From assembly GCA_008828725.1 (NCBI GenBank), contig MEHQ01002713.1:21414-85413 (forward strand): a stretch of 64,000 bases of DNA, written 5' to 3'. Under the pieces are notes generated by a model. It was not told where the DNA came from. It did not search any database and saw only the letters and a program-made list of their open reading frames with translations. The position numbers and the translations under genes were made by a program. This document shows positions 35,193 to 47,300 of this stretch, one piece after another. This stretch comes from Saccharina japonica. Its lineage: Eukaryota; Sar; Phaeophyceae; Laminariales; Laminariaceae. Position 1 is the first letter of the stretch; each line of letters begins with the position of its first letter.

Positions 35193-36999
35193 CGTGGAAG
35201 CGCGCGTCGACAGTCACACCAACACCAGGTACGATTTTGCTAATATACAGTTGAGTCCTCTGTGCGATCTCCTTGTTTGGAAATCTAGGCTCAGCGGAAT
35301 CGATGGATTGGCCTCTCTGCGACCCGGGTGCAGACCCCGAGTTTGCGATAGGGGGCAGGTGCGCTCCCTATGTTGGAAAAACATAGCGAACTCGGGCCAC
35401 CGGGGATATCACAAGGCTGGCTCTGAACCTCACTCTTAAACGGATCAAACAAATTGTTCCATCTCCGCAGACAGAGCGTCACAACCTGCCCAGCGACGCA
35501 TGACACACATGGGACTGAAGTCCAGTTTCAGGGACACGACCCTTCTAAGTATAAATCCATACTTGTTTCAGTAGCGTGGAGTATTGAACGATATTAGCTT
35601 TCATCGCAGCAATACTTTTCGAAAGCTTAAGGCAATAACACATATACATATACGTATACACGTATGTAAGGCGTTAACACGCACCCTCTAATCACCGTAG
35701 GATTGGAGAACTTGTGTTCGACGTAAGCGGTATGCCTCGAAGTAATCCCCAGTAGATGCCCTCGCGACGACCACCGCATGTCGAGCGATCAGACAAAATA
35801 ATGATTCCCTTGCCGATGTTCGTGTTGGCACGTCTTCGACCTCTAGTGAAAACCTAGCAATATTGTTTTGATACTATTACGTGTACTTAAGAAAACTGAG
35901 TCATACACCTGGAGGTACATCGTCTGGAACGGAGTCTTCAGCGTAGTGCGCAGAGAGCGGTGGACACCCATCCGCGGAATGTTGGAGAGTGATGGACGTT
36001 GGGTTCACCCGTGCTGTTCATTTTTACACGTTCGCCACGCGTCAAGACCCCGCAAGTACACACGCATCAAACAGATGGCGAAATGTGTTAACATGTTACC
36101 CACGATGCCGCACGCATCCTTGGCGTCATAGCAGTGACCTGCCATGAACAGACAAACAAATAAATCCTGTCCACTCACCTTATATTTATGCTGCGGAGCT
36201 ATTGGATAGCTTGAGATCCGACGCAGAGTGCATATCAGTTATTTGTTAGACCTTGAGCTACAACGGTAATACTCCATAGGATTGCGTACTGGCCGTCGCG
36301 TTCAATGGTGTCACACGGTCGATGGTTGAGCTCCCCACGTGAAACGACTAATGATCACTACGCGCTACTCACCCCTACCGTATATACGTAGCACGCATTA
36401 GGTGACAAAAACCTCCGCCAGGGTCACGCCTAAGTCGCGCATGTGGCGGTGTGCGCGACGGAAACGGTGGTGGCATATTGTAGTACATAATTTCGTCGCA
36501 ACGAAGATCCCCAAACATTTCACGTGAAACACGTATTTGGAAGGCGTTTGCTCGCGCGAACCCGACTGGTACTCATATGCGCTAGCTCTGCTGTACTGTA
36601 GTGAAGTCACTATACTACTGAAACAACCATGCTACTCTACCGTAGTGAAACCACTATACAGTCCCATACAGTGGTAGTTTCCCAACAACACATATGGGCT
36701 CAAATCACAATCCTTCCCAAGCGAACAGTGTCAATCACGTTTTCTAAGGTAGGCCAGTGCACCAAAAACGTTTTACTGTTCGCCTGAGCTTGAAGTATAC
36801 CTATATATTTCTCCTAGTGCACGAGACAACCTGAAAGGTTTTTGTACGATGAGGCCGATAATTATACTGATACACTCTAGTATTGCGATAACAACCTACT
36901 GGGTAGACTCTGGCTTGAGGAGCGTCGACAGTCAGAAACGTGGGGGCCCATAAATGACATCTTCCGCGGGTAGCCATAGAAAATTGAACACATACATAC
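35193..36999. other. Intergenic, downstream of giant gene
   Basis: No supported gene. Short open segments at 35868-36131 (+) and 36398-36540 (-) read moderately protein-like on both strands, so strand and reality cannot be decided. Confidence 0.4.
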
Positions 37000-37093
37000 C
37001 TTTCCCCTGCGTTGCTCCACAGATGGACAAAATCAGGCCGGCCTGCGGTGGATTGTCCGTCACATCAAACACGTCGCCGATTCCGCCTTCATC
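37000..37093 (-). CDS. Isolated coding exon, product unknown
   Basis: On the minus strand, acceptor tgcttag, then DEGGIGDVFDVTDNPPQAGL and ILSICGATQGK, then a strong donor gtatgt. One base is left over. An alternative acceptor at gaag (exon from 37086) would accept the single base left by the membrane-protein exon ending at 43293, so it could be a later exon of that gene. No partner exon was found on either side with confidence. Confidence 0.5.
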
Positions 37094-39363
37094 CTAAGCA
37101 TGTTTCAGGACAGGGCGTTCCTGTTCTGTAATACTTAACTCATCTTGCCGGGTGGAAGCCGACCGTCTAGCCTGCATCATATATCAGACGGTTCCTGGGT
37201 TGTACGAGACAGGTGTTGTGGTCAGCAGCTGAAGACGGCAGGCGGCAAGCTAGGATTATTGTGGGTGTGAATAGTCTACGTCTATCTGAGGTCGTGTCAT
37301 CACGCGCCCTGGTGACAAGGAAGATGTTAAATGTTAATCGTTTGGCGGCGGGCACGGGGGACAACGTCCAGTTGACACACCAACGATAGATCATGTACAT
37401 GTTAAATACGCCTTGTACTGTATCTTTTTTTACTCCAAGCGGCGCTATTCCACGAGCGAAGAGGGAGACTTTTGGTTTAGTAGGGCTATGAACTTGGGAG
37501 AACGCGTGGGTTGAATATATGATTTTGGCGTGTGGAACGATGTAGACACAGGCTTGCCTTTTTTCCTGAAGGACATGAAGGTCTTCACGGAAGGAGATGA
37601 ATATTCTGTGTGATTTAATTTGAGCTAGGAATCACAAGCCAATACACACCATACTCTATATTTGTGTACGGTAAGTACACACCGTATAACTTGCATCTTG
37701 CCACGGTAAAAATACACATCGTCTGTTTATACCATGTATACATATGTACCCGGTAGCATGTACATATACTTGTCACCACGTACAATCACCATAAAAAATG
37801 AATATTAGGTGTTTAATCAGTCCGGATATGTGCAATACGTTCATGTATGGACACATTTGGAACACTGAACCGTTCGTTGCATTTCCGCACAGGGTGTTGC
37901 TGCGTCGCAATTAGGGTAGGTACTGCATAGTCGGAACACGCCTTCCATGGCTCATGCTAGACTAGGGCCAGCATTGCTAATATAGTTACAATACCCTCGA
38001 CTGGTGTTTCGTATTTTGATCTGTCATGTTCCTACGTAGGCTTTGAGATTGGTCAAAAGACGGTTTCACGTTCACAAGGCCTGAGCGTTGCAGGTGGGGT
38101 GGGGAATATCAGGTCTTCAAGGTGGGAGTCAATTAAATTTAGGTGGTACTATTACCGTACGTTTCGCGCGTGATGCCGACGCCCGACGCTAGGCGTGGAA
38201 AGTCGAGGCCAAGACGGGGTTAAGCGAGACATAACGACACGTTTGTGGTAACACAGTATTTGTTCCTTTTGTGTGTACGCATAGTTTGTACGCTACTGAA
38301 GAGGACGACCATGAGAAACGACGCACGAGAGAGCGATGGCGCGGTGGGGGGGAAGGGGGAGGGTGGCCTTTTTTTGGCTTGATTGGTTTCTGTTCGGTTG
38401 AGCTTTTCAAATGGGCAGCAACATTTGTATGATAGTTTAACCATGCATGCTTGTTTTAGGACTACCCCATAAGAACGTTTGATCGAGTTTCACAGGTAAA
38501 TAGTTTCACAGGAAAATAGTAATGAAGCCATGTTTCTCTAGGTAGATATTTACCTCAGTTGTGCGAGGGGCGCCGACACGAAGCCAACAACCCTTCCCGT
38601 GGCATTCTGCTCGCAACTGTGGTTAGTCGTGCATGGGCAGTAGATTCGGCTTCAGTGGTAGCAGGAGAACTAACAGAAGCTGACGACGCAGGCTTCAGGA
38701 ATCCATCAGTCAGGGATATTTCGGATGGGGGGTAGGGGTTTGGTCACGGGAATATAATTGCACGCGATGTTGTTTTTTTCGCTTAATGAGTACGTTTATG
38801 TGTTTTGGTACACTGGTGGTCTGGTGGTCACCTCTTGTTTTCAAGGGTGTCTGGGTGATGATTATTTTCAAACGTTTATTGTCGGGGGCACGTAGCGGGT
38901 ATTCGCGAAAAGAGCACGTTCGATAGCGTTTTGTTCAATAGTAAATGGTACGTTTGGATGCCCCGTCCTATTATAAGCGTGTATGCATGGCCAAAACATT
39001 ATCTCACCGTCGGGGGAGGGAGGGGGGGGGGGGGCTAATCCTTAACCATGCAATGAACCATCTATATATCGAGTAGCACCATGTCGATTTTATATATTTT
39101 TGAGCAGGGCTGCGGTAGGAGTTGCACGTTTCTCACTTGAACAGTTGTCCCCTCAACGGAGATCCCACGCGAGGAAAATCTTGCCAACCATTTGGGGCTC
39201 GGACCCGATGTACTATGCGAGCAATAACCGTGATATACCTTCACCAGAGGATAGTGGATCAGGTATGTATCCAGGATGCACATGTTTGGTCGTGATTCGG
39301 TTAAGATATCACCTTACTAGTACTGTGATTTCAATTGTTTTACTCGCCCCCCTCTCGCCGAGT

Positions 39364-39525
39364 TTGGCATCGGGGCCCGTTCTCTCGGCGGGGTCACCGA
39401 GGGCTGACGGGTCGGGCGAACGGGGCGTGGATTCGCCGCCGATCAGAGTTGGACAGCACACGGTCGTGTCGGTTTCCCGCGAGCCATATCGAAAACGGTA
39501 TAGTCGTGAAGAGTCACTCCAATAA
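39364..39525 (+). CDS. Possible terminal exon, low confidence
   Basis: A strong pyrimidine tract and acceptor (CCCCCCTCTCGCCGAG) precede a GC-rich open segment: ASGPVLSAGSPRADGSGERG, then VDSPPIRVGQHTVVSVSREP and a stop after YRKRYSREESLQ. The complementary strand is also open, and no upstream exon was found. A TCA microsatellite follows immediately. Confidence 0.25.
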   Translation: MASGPVLSAGSPRADGSGERGVDSPPIRVGQHTVVSVSREPYRKRYSREESLQ

Positions 39526-39529
39526 CAGC

Positions 39530-39530
<1 letters not shown>

Positions 39531-39580
<50 letters not shown>
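39531..39580. repeat. (TCA)n microsatellite
   Basis: Uninterrupted TCA repeat of about 50 bp. Confidence 0.95.
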
Positions 39581-41192
39581 GTCATAACCACCACCATTAC
39601 CGAAGCTACAAGGTTATTCTTAGGCTTCAGGATGTTTGTCGAGTTGCGCATCTGCGTAGGGTTGCACCTACATTTTTCTGAGGTCGCGTGTTTACTTTGA
39701 TTATAGTATGGGAGCTTCGTATACCTCACACAAACAGTGGCTGGCAGAAACATGGCAAGCACAACCCAAATACGTATGTACACAAATAACAACATGGAAA
39801 AGACAATCTGTTGGTCCAACAACAAGCCATGCCTAATAAAACATACGCTTTTTAGGGTATATATAGGTTTTCGGTAGAGGTCGTAGCTTAGGGAGCCCCA
39901 CCAGCAATAAAGGTTTTGCCCAGAAAATGTATTACCTCTTTCGGAGCACGCATTTGGTTCCAAACAATGATGTTGAAGAGGAGGTATAAATCTCTTCATG
40001 CGACCTCCCTCAGAAACGTTATGTGGTAATGTTCACCTAGCTACAGTACCAGTCGCGATACCGCATGTCGGCATCAAACCTGTCCTACCCCAATAACATA
40101 GCGACCGCGACGCGGCTGCGAAGGGTACACACAGCCCGCGCCAATAAGCGGCGGAGCCGATATCTCGGATTTCCATTCCGCCTCCTGCCATGGGCTATGA
40201 CACTTGTAACTCTCCCCCCTCCCACGTGGTGCTTGGTGACGTGAGTATTAACGCAAAGTAACAAGATGGCGCAGCGTATCCTCAGGAGCAACTTCGGGAC
40301 TGAGTTTGTTCGGCCTCCTGAAGACCTTGACCGATACCACTCTACAGCCACACGCATATCGAAAGAATGCTGGCGTTGGATACTTTCGCTACAGCAGCAG
40401 TAGCTAGTAGCCCACGTTGTCAAAGCTCGGTCATACGGTCGTCCATGCCAGATAGGCGCATTTCGAAATATATCTATCGCACTGCTAATAAGTAGCATAG
40501 GGTATTACTGAACATTTGAACATTCACATACAGCCGGAACGTCAGTACGATAGACGGCAGAACACTCAACGTGATTTTTGGTAGTGACCATTAACACATG
40601 GCAAAATCACGGTAAGACACACAGGAAAGATACAAGTTCATAATATTGGTAGTCGTTCGTCGGTAGACGGGACAATAGCTGTACGTATTTTATCACGGAA
40701 TACGCTGCTTATTTGCCTTAGAGGTCGCGACCCGCACGGGCAAGCATTGTGTGTCGGTCAGTACGATGACTCGTACGCTACACCTAGCCTGCGAGACGTG
40801 CATCTTGTGTCTAGTTAGTCAAGGTTGGTTGCGCCAATCTCGTTCAAATGTGATTTGGTTGTACATTAAACAATATCACAGAACAGGGAGCGGGTACAGA
40901 AGGGAGTTGTTGCAGCAGATTTCGCGTGCATATATATATATATATCTGTATTCTTCATCGTGGCCAGTATAGCCCCGCCGTTTATCATCACAACCTTCGT
41001 CTGAGCGGGGTTCGCGATCCCTCTCAACCGCCGCCCGGGTCGAGCCTCTGGGCTAACACGTTCACCACAATGTCACATGCGGAAGCTCGGCCAAGGCGAA
41101 CTTTCTCGCTGCAGTTTGGGTAATGCCTGGATATATGTCTATAGCTACTGTAGTGTCGTTTAGATCGTCGGCAGGCCTTTGAGGTGTCGTTT

Positions 41193-41445
41193 GACGCATG
41201 CCACGGTGGAGGCGCAGCCTTTTGTTTCGGAGAGGGTGGTGGCTTGAGGACTTCTGTAACTCACCCGAAAACTGATTTTGGAAAAAAGATGGAGGTCCTA
41301 CTCGGTGAACAATCCGATGGCCTGAGGATACAACGATACATAATGCGTCACAATACTGAGATTTCGACAAGGTTTGGGCTAAAGAGCCTCCGTCATCCCG
41401 AACCCGTTTCTGCCCAAACCTGCTACCTGTATCGAAGCATGCATC
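41193..41445 (+). mobile_element. MITE copy 5
   Basis: GACGCATGCCACGGTGGAGG left and TGCTACCTGTATCGAAGCAT then GCATC right. The middle keeps GATTTTGGAAAAAAG and TTTGGGCTAAAGAGCC. It lies outside the giant gene, so the family is not confined to that locus. Confidence 0.68.
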
Positions 41446-43292
41446 GATGGCGTGAACACCTACAGTACTTTTGCATTTGGTCAGAACGTACTGTGAATGT
41501 ATTGTGAATGATGGGATACTGCAAAACCACACCGACGTAACGAAACGGGGAACTGTATTTACGGGGTAAAGGGACCCGACTACCGTATACACGCAAGACA
41601 ATACGCCATCGTCAGACAACGCTCCCGCTCAACATCACACCGTGTTGCGGTACGTAATTTGTTTTCGATCAGAAATGTGTCGCTGGGCATACGTGCAATA
41701 TCACGCCCCTGCGGAGGTACACACGCCTGGAACAGAATGAACGCCAAGTTTATCCGACCGGGCGGAACTCTTGCAACCAGTATGCGTGTTGAGTGTCGCT
41801 TGCGTCAATTAGTACCGTTAAGGAAGTCGGCACAGGGGCAAACGTGCGTCACATACCCAAACGAGCCCGTGCGGCCCAGGCGTGGATGCCCCCTTTGCGT
41901 TGGGCTTGCATCGCCATGAAACACGAACGAAGTGGCCACCCAGATAAGACTAACACATCACATACTCAGGTTATGCAACCGCATTGTGCAACCATTTGGT
42001 AGAGCCCTGCCGGAGACAGGTAGGGTCAGAGAGATACAAAGCCTCAGTGACTGCTGTAGGCAATGTTCTACAAGGGAAAACAGCAGTATCGGTTGCACCC
42101 GCTGAATGGGTTATCTCCGGGAATGCACCAAAGATGTACCCTGAGGATCAGACCCCCAACCACCCCCTCCTCAAAACGAACCCACAGGCCCAAAGCGACT
42201 TGAGGAGACGGCATACAAACAAACACAGAAAACAAAAGCACGAACGAAAACAACACTCCGGTTGTTCCAATGTTCTATCACATGGCATTCCTGATTTAAA
42301 TGGAAACCACAGAACTTTGTTCATTTGAAACCCAAGAAGAAAATAACAGCACAAAGTGGACAAGAAATGTCCAACAACAAGCAGCCATGGCTACCGACAT
42401 TGACACCAGCATCTCTTCATCCATGCAACGCATACCTAAATACATACCTGATACTGTACATATATTGGAACCTACGCGCACATTTAAACAGCAAAACCCC
42501 ACGTGAGCGTCGCACCAGTCCCTTCATGCGGGGCCAAATAGAAACCAACCCCCAACTTTACCTGGTACTACCGCCCATCAAGCGACAGCCAACCGAAGGA
42601 TTTGAATGAACAGCTCTATACATTTACGGCTGCTATTGGTACGCATTCCGCGCCCCACCTTCCCCGTGGAACATACTACTGAGTTCGCGAGAGGAGCGAT
42701 TGCTTCGTCAGCCACAGTGCCCACACCTATTTCATCAGCTTCCTATGACCCAGCCACCGTGATAGAAGCCCCGTTACACTCATAGATACCCCCCCCCCCC
42801 CCCTCCCCTCTCAGCGCCCCGCCCCCTCAACCCTCCTGAAACCTGGCTGTTTCTGTTTGCACTTTTTGACGACCACTGATACCACGACAGCTATATAGCT
42901 TGTGAGTCTATCGTGCAGATGCTTGTCACACGGCATCTGTTTTGTTGTTTTCAACTTTCGCACAACAGCACAGCCGGCCAACAGTTGTTTGGATGTCAAA
43001 CATTTACCGCCTGGGTGATCCGTCCTGCGCCTTCTACGGTACGTGTTTTGCAAGTTGTCCGCCGCTTGTTTATAACTTGTCTCTGGCTCCGCTAGGGCAC
43101 ACCATCCACACGCTGTTGCTTGGGATGGTGCTCGGATGCGCTCTATGGTATTATGATAATAGTGACTTGCCTCACCCAGGTGCAGTCCAACAAAAGGAGC
43201 GAGTGATTTCATTATGCCCGCCGATAAAAGCGCCTTAAAGAGGGGACACTGCAGTCCAGTACAAAACACAAAGACAAAACGCCGCTACATAC

Positions 43293-44337
43293 CTGGCGAG
43301 CCTTTATCATACAAAAAATATTGTTCTATCAGCACAACGCAGATGACAAACCACGCTAAATGGGCATCGCGGAACACAGTTACCATAGTCCAATACGCGA
43401 CTCTACGCCTGTCCCTTATTATTTCAACGGCAGGCTTGACAAGTGATCCAAGTCTCGTTCCTAGAAAGTTTAGGTCGGCCACCATATAAGTGCCAGCGAC
43501 GAAAAAACACGGGACAAAAACGTAGCCAGTAATTCGTACAGCATCTGGGGGGCCGCTCCATCCGCCATTGTGCCAAGATATGCCCAGCACCAGCAGCAGT
43601 GATGTTACCCAATACCCGACACCCCACCCTACCAGCACAGAAGACACGCGAGAATCGGTTGCACAGCTGCCACGTCCTCTTCCAGCCCCCACTTGGTCCG
43701 AGGAACGGCGTGATTCCTGGATGGCGCAAATACTGTGGGTTCTCCGAGAAACAGCGCCCAGTGCCTTCAGTGCGAGCCCAGCGGCAAGCATCGCGTTAGA
43801 GAACACGAGCGAAAAGTATTCCTTGGAAATTTTCAGGTAATTCGATTTCCCGTCCACTAGCTTCTCGTAAATGGTAAGAGCAACCGGAGGCCCGTATTCG
43901 TGAATCAAGAACCACCAACTGACGACCCCCTGAACCAGCCACACGGCCAAAGCCGAATAAAAACAAGGCTCTTCTCGCAAAGGTTGTTTTGCACGCTTGA
44001 TGGTTTCGGATACCCCCTTCGAACCCCTCGCTACGACGCACTTGATCGTCAGCTGGTCGGTCTTTGCGAATGCTTTACTGCACGAGTCGGAAACACGTTG
44101 CAGGAAGGAGCTCACACAGTAGCAGCATACCGTCACTCCACCCGGGTTCAGCATCCAAAAGAACCAGCTGTCGTACTCCTCAAGATATTCGTTGTGGCCT
44201 CCGAATATATTCTCGGAATCTCCGATGTGGTATATTGCGATAAGAGCCAGCACGAAGCTGATTCCGATGGACTCTATCGCCCAAAATAGGCGCCATTTTT
44301 GAGGTACTGTCAAAAAGAATTTGAGCGCCTTCTCGTC
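43293..44337 (-). CDS. Minus-strand membrane gene: long helical exon
   Basis: Acceptor tttatcgaccag, then DEKALKFFLTVPQKWRLFWA. Helices follow at WAIESIGISFVLALIAIYHI, WMLNPGGVTVCCYCVSSFL, YSALAVWLVQGVVSWWFLI, FSNAMLAAGLALKALGAV, VLVGWGVGYWVTSLLLVLGI, GYVFVPCFFVAGTYMVADL and HLAWFVICVVLIEQYFLY. A Ser/Arg/Gly linker (SRRSSDQVGAGRGRGS) splits them. Donor gtatgt after GSP. Confidence 0.85.
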
Positions 44338-47300
44338 CTGGTCGATAAAACCACCAGCGACAGGTCGGGGAGCGAGAGGGCACAGTAAACAACAGATTTT
44401 AGTCGGCACATTACTGCATGTTGTGTTCGAGCAAAAAAAAAAACTCGAACCCATACTTTTGTTTTCGAGAACCAGGCAGGGGGGGAAGGGGGGGGAGGGG
44501 GGGGGGAAGGTGTACTAAAGGCAAGAACAAATAAATCAATGTTTTGGTTGCCACTTTCTCGACTTGTGCGTAAATCCCAACGCTCTGTTCTGTTTTCTGT
44601 TGTTTTTCGTTTTTCTAGCAGTGTGGCTTCATTTTTCTTCTGTTTTTCGCGTGCTCCTCCCATGTTTCTATGAGAAAATGCGAGGTTATCCTTTGCACGG
44701 CGCCAGAACAATATAGACCCCTGTCGAAGTGGCCGACGCTGGAGTTTTGATCGCAGAGCACAGCACATGACAACATGTCGACCGCATAAATTAGTTTATG
44801 TTTGTAAAATGATGAACGAATGCTACGCGTAATCTAACGCAGCCAGGACTGTTAGCATATGGACGTTGAGATCCATACGTATATATTGTGATGTGCAGTC
44901 ACCACGCACTGGTACGAGTATACGAGTATCTTAGTCTAGATATTCGGGGAATTACAATATGCGGATAGATTACGAGTTTGTCTTACTCGTAGTGCGCCAC
45001 ATTGTATGACCAAGCATCTTCATCAGGAACGATGCTGAGAACGTTGCTAAAGTTCTATAACTTGTAGAGAACATTACAGGGAACAGTACCAACTACGGTA
45101 GAATGTAACTGCCCGTAGCATGGGCATTGTACCGGGATGATCAGGTGCGGGCATCCCCCACCTCGATCACTCTACTCACTCTCACTCTACTCTACTCCTC
45201 TTCCCTCTTTTCTCTTCTTCTTCTCTTCTTCCTTTTCCATTGATCTCCCTGAGGTCAATTTTCTTTCCATTATGGCCACATAAGCGCCTTTCAAACATGA
45301 CTTTTCTTCTTCTACCAAGTGATCTTCACAGACACTCTCGGTGCCACCTCTGCCATCTCTCTCCGGAAGACAGAGCCTCGACACACGCGTCATTCTTTCA
45401 GGTTATGAGCCTGACTTTGGTCTACGCCCCGACTGGCACACGGAACGACGTCTCCCGGCGAGCGCGTCACGTTCTACATTCGAAGAAATTTCAAGTTTTC
45501 CACTGCGGAGGAATACGGTTTTCGCTCCAAAAACCAGAAGATTATCATCTACCCGACAGCATCGACATCGACTCTCATCATCGATTTTCATCAACTTCGT
45601 TCAACAGGGTTACTACAAGGAGTACTGCTTTCACGCTTCTACGCGCGAGGCAGGTAAGGAGACTGCTGTCACGCTTTCACGCGGGTAGCACGTACGAGTA
45701 ATGAGTCCGGTTTCACGCTTCTGTCGCGAAACTTGTACTCGTACATTCAACATATTTTCACGCTGGACTTGCAAAAAATATGCCACCGACTATTTTTTGT
45801 AACTTCACACGCAAAATTATGTTTTCGATACTATGATACTTTGAAGCTGTAAGCGCGAAACAAGTCACGAAACCATATCTGCTCATCACACGCGAAGCTA
45901 GCTCCGCGCTACTTCCACGCTGTAAAGCATGAAGAAACGTTACAAGGCCCCTGTTTTTTGTGCCATCACCACTAAAGTTAGTGTCGAGCCGGTTTCACGC
46001 TAGTTGAACGCGCGAGGCCGTTATCAAAACCGTTTCTTCGAGTTACTAAGCACGAAGTACGTACACATAGATTTATCCTCAGCATTGCTGAGAAGACCTA
46101 CACGTGCTGAATCAAACAGCCAGGTCGTTGACGAATCTGCTACCCAGCGTAGCAACGGGGGATTACCTCCTACTATCCTTTTCCAGCATCGGCTTCACGC
46201 TTTTAGGCGAAATTACGAATTCAGACTCAAGGCCTCCTTTTCCAGCAACGATTTCACGCTTTCACGCGGAAATACGAATTCAGACTCCAAGGAAAAATCA
46301 GCATCCATCTCCATTCCATATGGGGAAAAAGGCCAACCAGCGTTGCATCACGCAGCCAGGCCGTTGATGCATTCGGCAACTTAGCCTGCCACGGGAGAGA
46401 ACTCTTGTCGGTTTATCTGCTACTATCAGCTTCTACGTCTACTACGACTACTGCTGTATGAGCATCACTCCAACATCATACGAGGGACTTCAAGTTCTTC
46501 ATCTGACACCTGCGATAGCTGCTGAGCTTCGCCATCATCATCATCGTTGATTCCAGAAGGTATCCTCAGCACTTCATCTTCACAACTTCTTCAGTTTATG
46601 TCACCAGGATCTACATCTATCTACATCGACTACTGCTGCACGAGCTACAACATCACTACATACCTCGACTTCTGGAAGCATCGATGGTCTACCCTCGGCT
46701 GCAGCAATTCATTTATAATTTGCTTTTCAAGTTCTTCTTTAAGAATCGGAGGAGACAAGACGGCCGCCCGAGATCTCACCAAGAGTAAGCTTCAGGGCAT
46801 CACCACCAAAGCGTTCATCAAGCAGCTAGCCATCGCCATCTCCATCGCATTTGGGACCAGCTACGTATTCGGCGACATCGGAGCCGAAACGTGAACACCA
46901 CTCTGGGGGAAAATTTCTCATTTCTCAACAAAAAGGGAGTTCCAACATTTTTTTGTGGCATTCCTGGCGATTTTTTATATTGCACCGCAACATGCGGCGC
47001 AATCGCAACAACACCTACCGGCACTCAACACTTCGAGCAAAACGGCGCAGGCAGCACACACTACGGACTGACTACGGGGACAGGTCTTCACCACCTCGTC
47101 AGCTCTTCATCGCAATCAGCATAATCTCACAGCCATCTTCTATCTACTCGTACATCTCAGTCTGCTATGCTTCGACTAGTTCTTCACAACAAGACAGCCT
47201 GCAGAAGATCATCAACAGCAGCACCACTTATTTTCAACACTACTACTACATGTTCAACAAGGTCTCCGCGACACCAGCACGGAGAACGACGATCTCTCCG

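Larger units (their letters stand above)
37094..43292. other. Region with repeats and little coding evidence
   Basis: Holds MITE copy 5, a TCA microsatellite, poly-G (about 39018) and poly-C (about 42790) tracts, and an AC-rich stretch (41.9-42.6 kb) with overlapping open frames. If the 37.0-kb exon belongs to the minus-strand membrane gene, this is one long intron. Confidence 0.4.

Noticed and set aside
35868..36131. Open segment SYTWRYIVWNGVFSVVRRER
   Set aside because: The opposite strand gives an equally protein-like reading. No neighbouring exon joins.
37900..38160. Possible exon or promoter cluster
   Set aside because: No open frame, TATA-like or initiator pattern distinguishable from background AT-rich sequence.
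40266..40400. Short frame starting MAQRILRSNFGTEFVRPPED
   Set aside because: Looks coding, but only 45 codons with no splice context or homology that I recognise.
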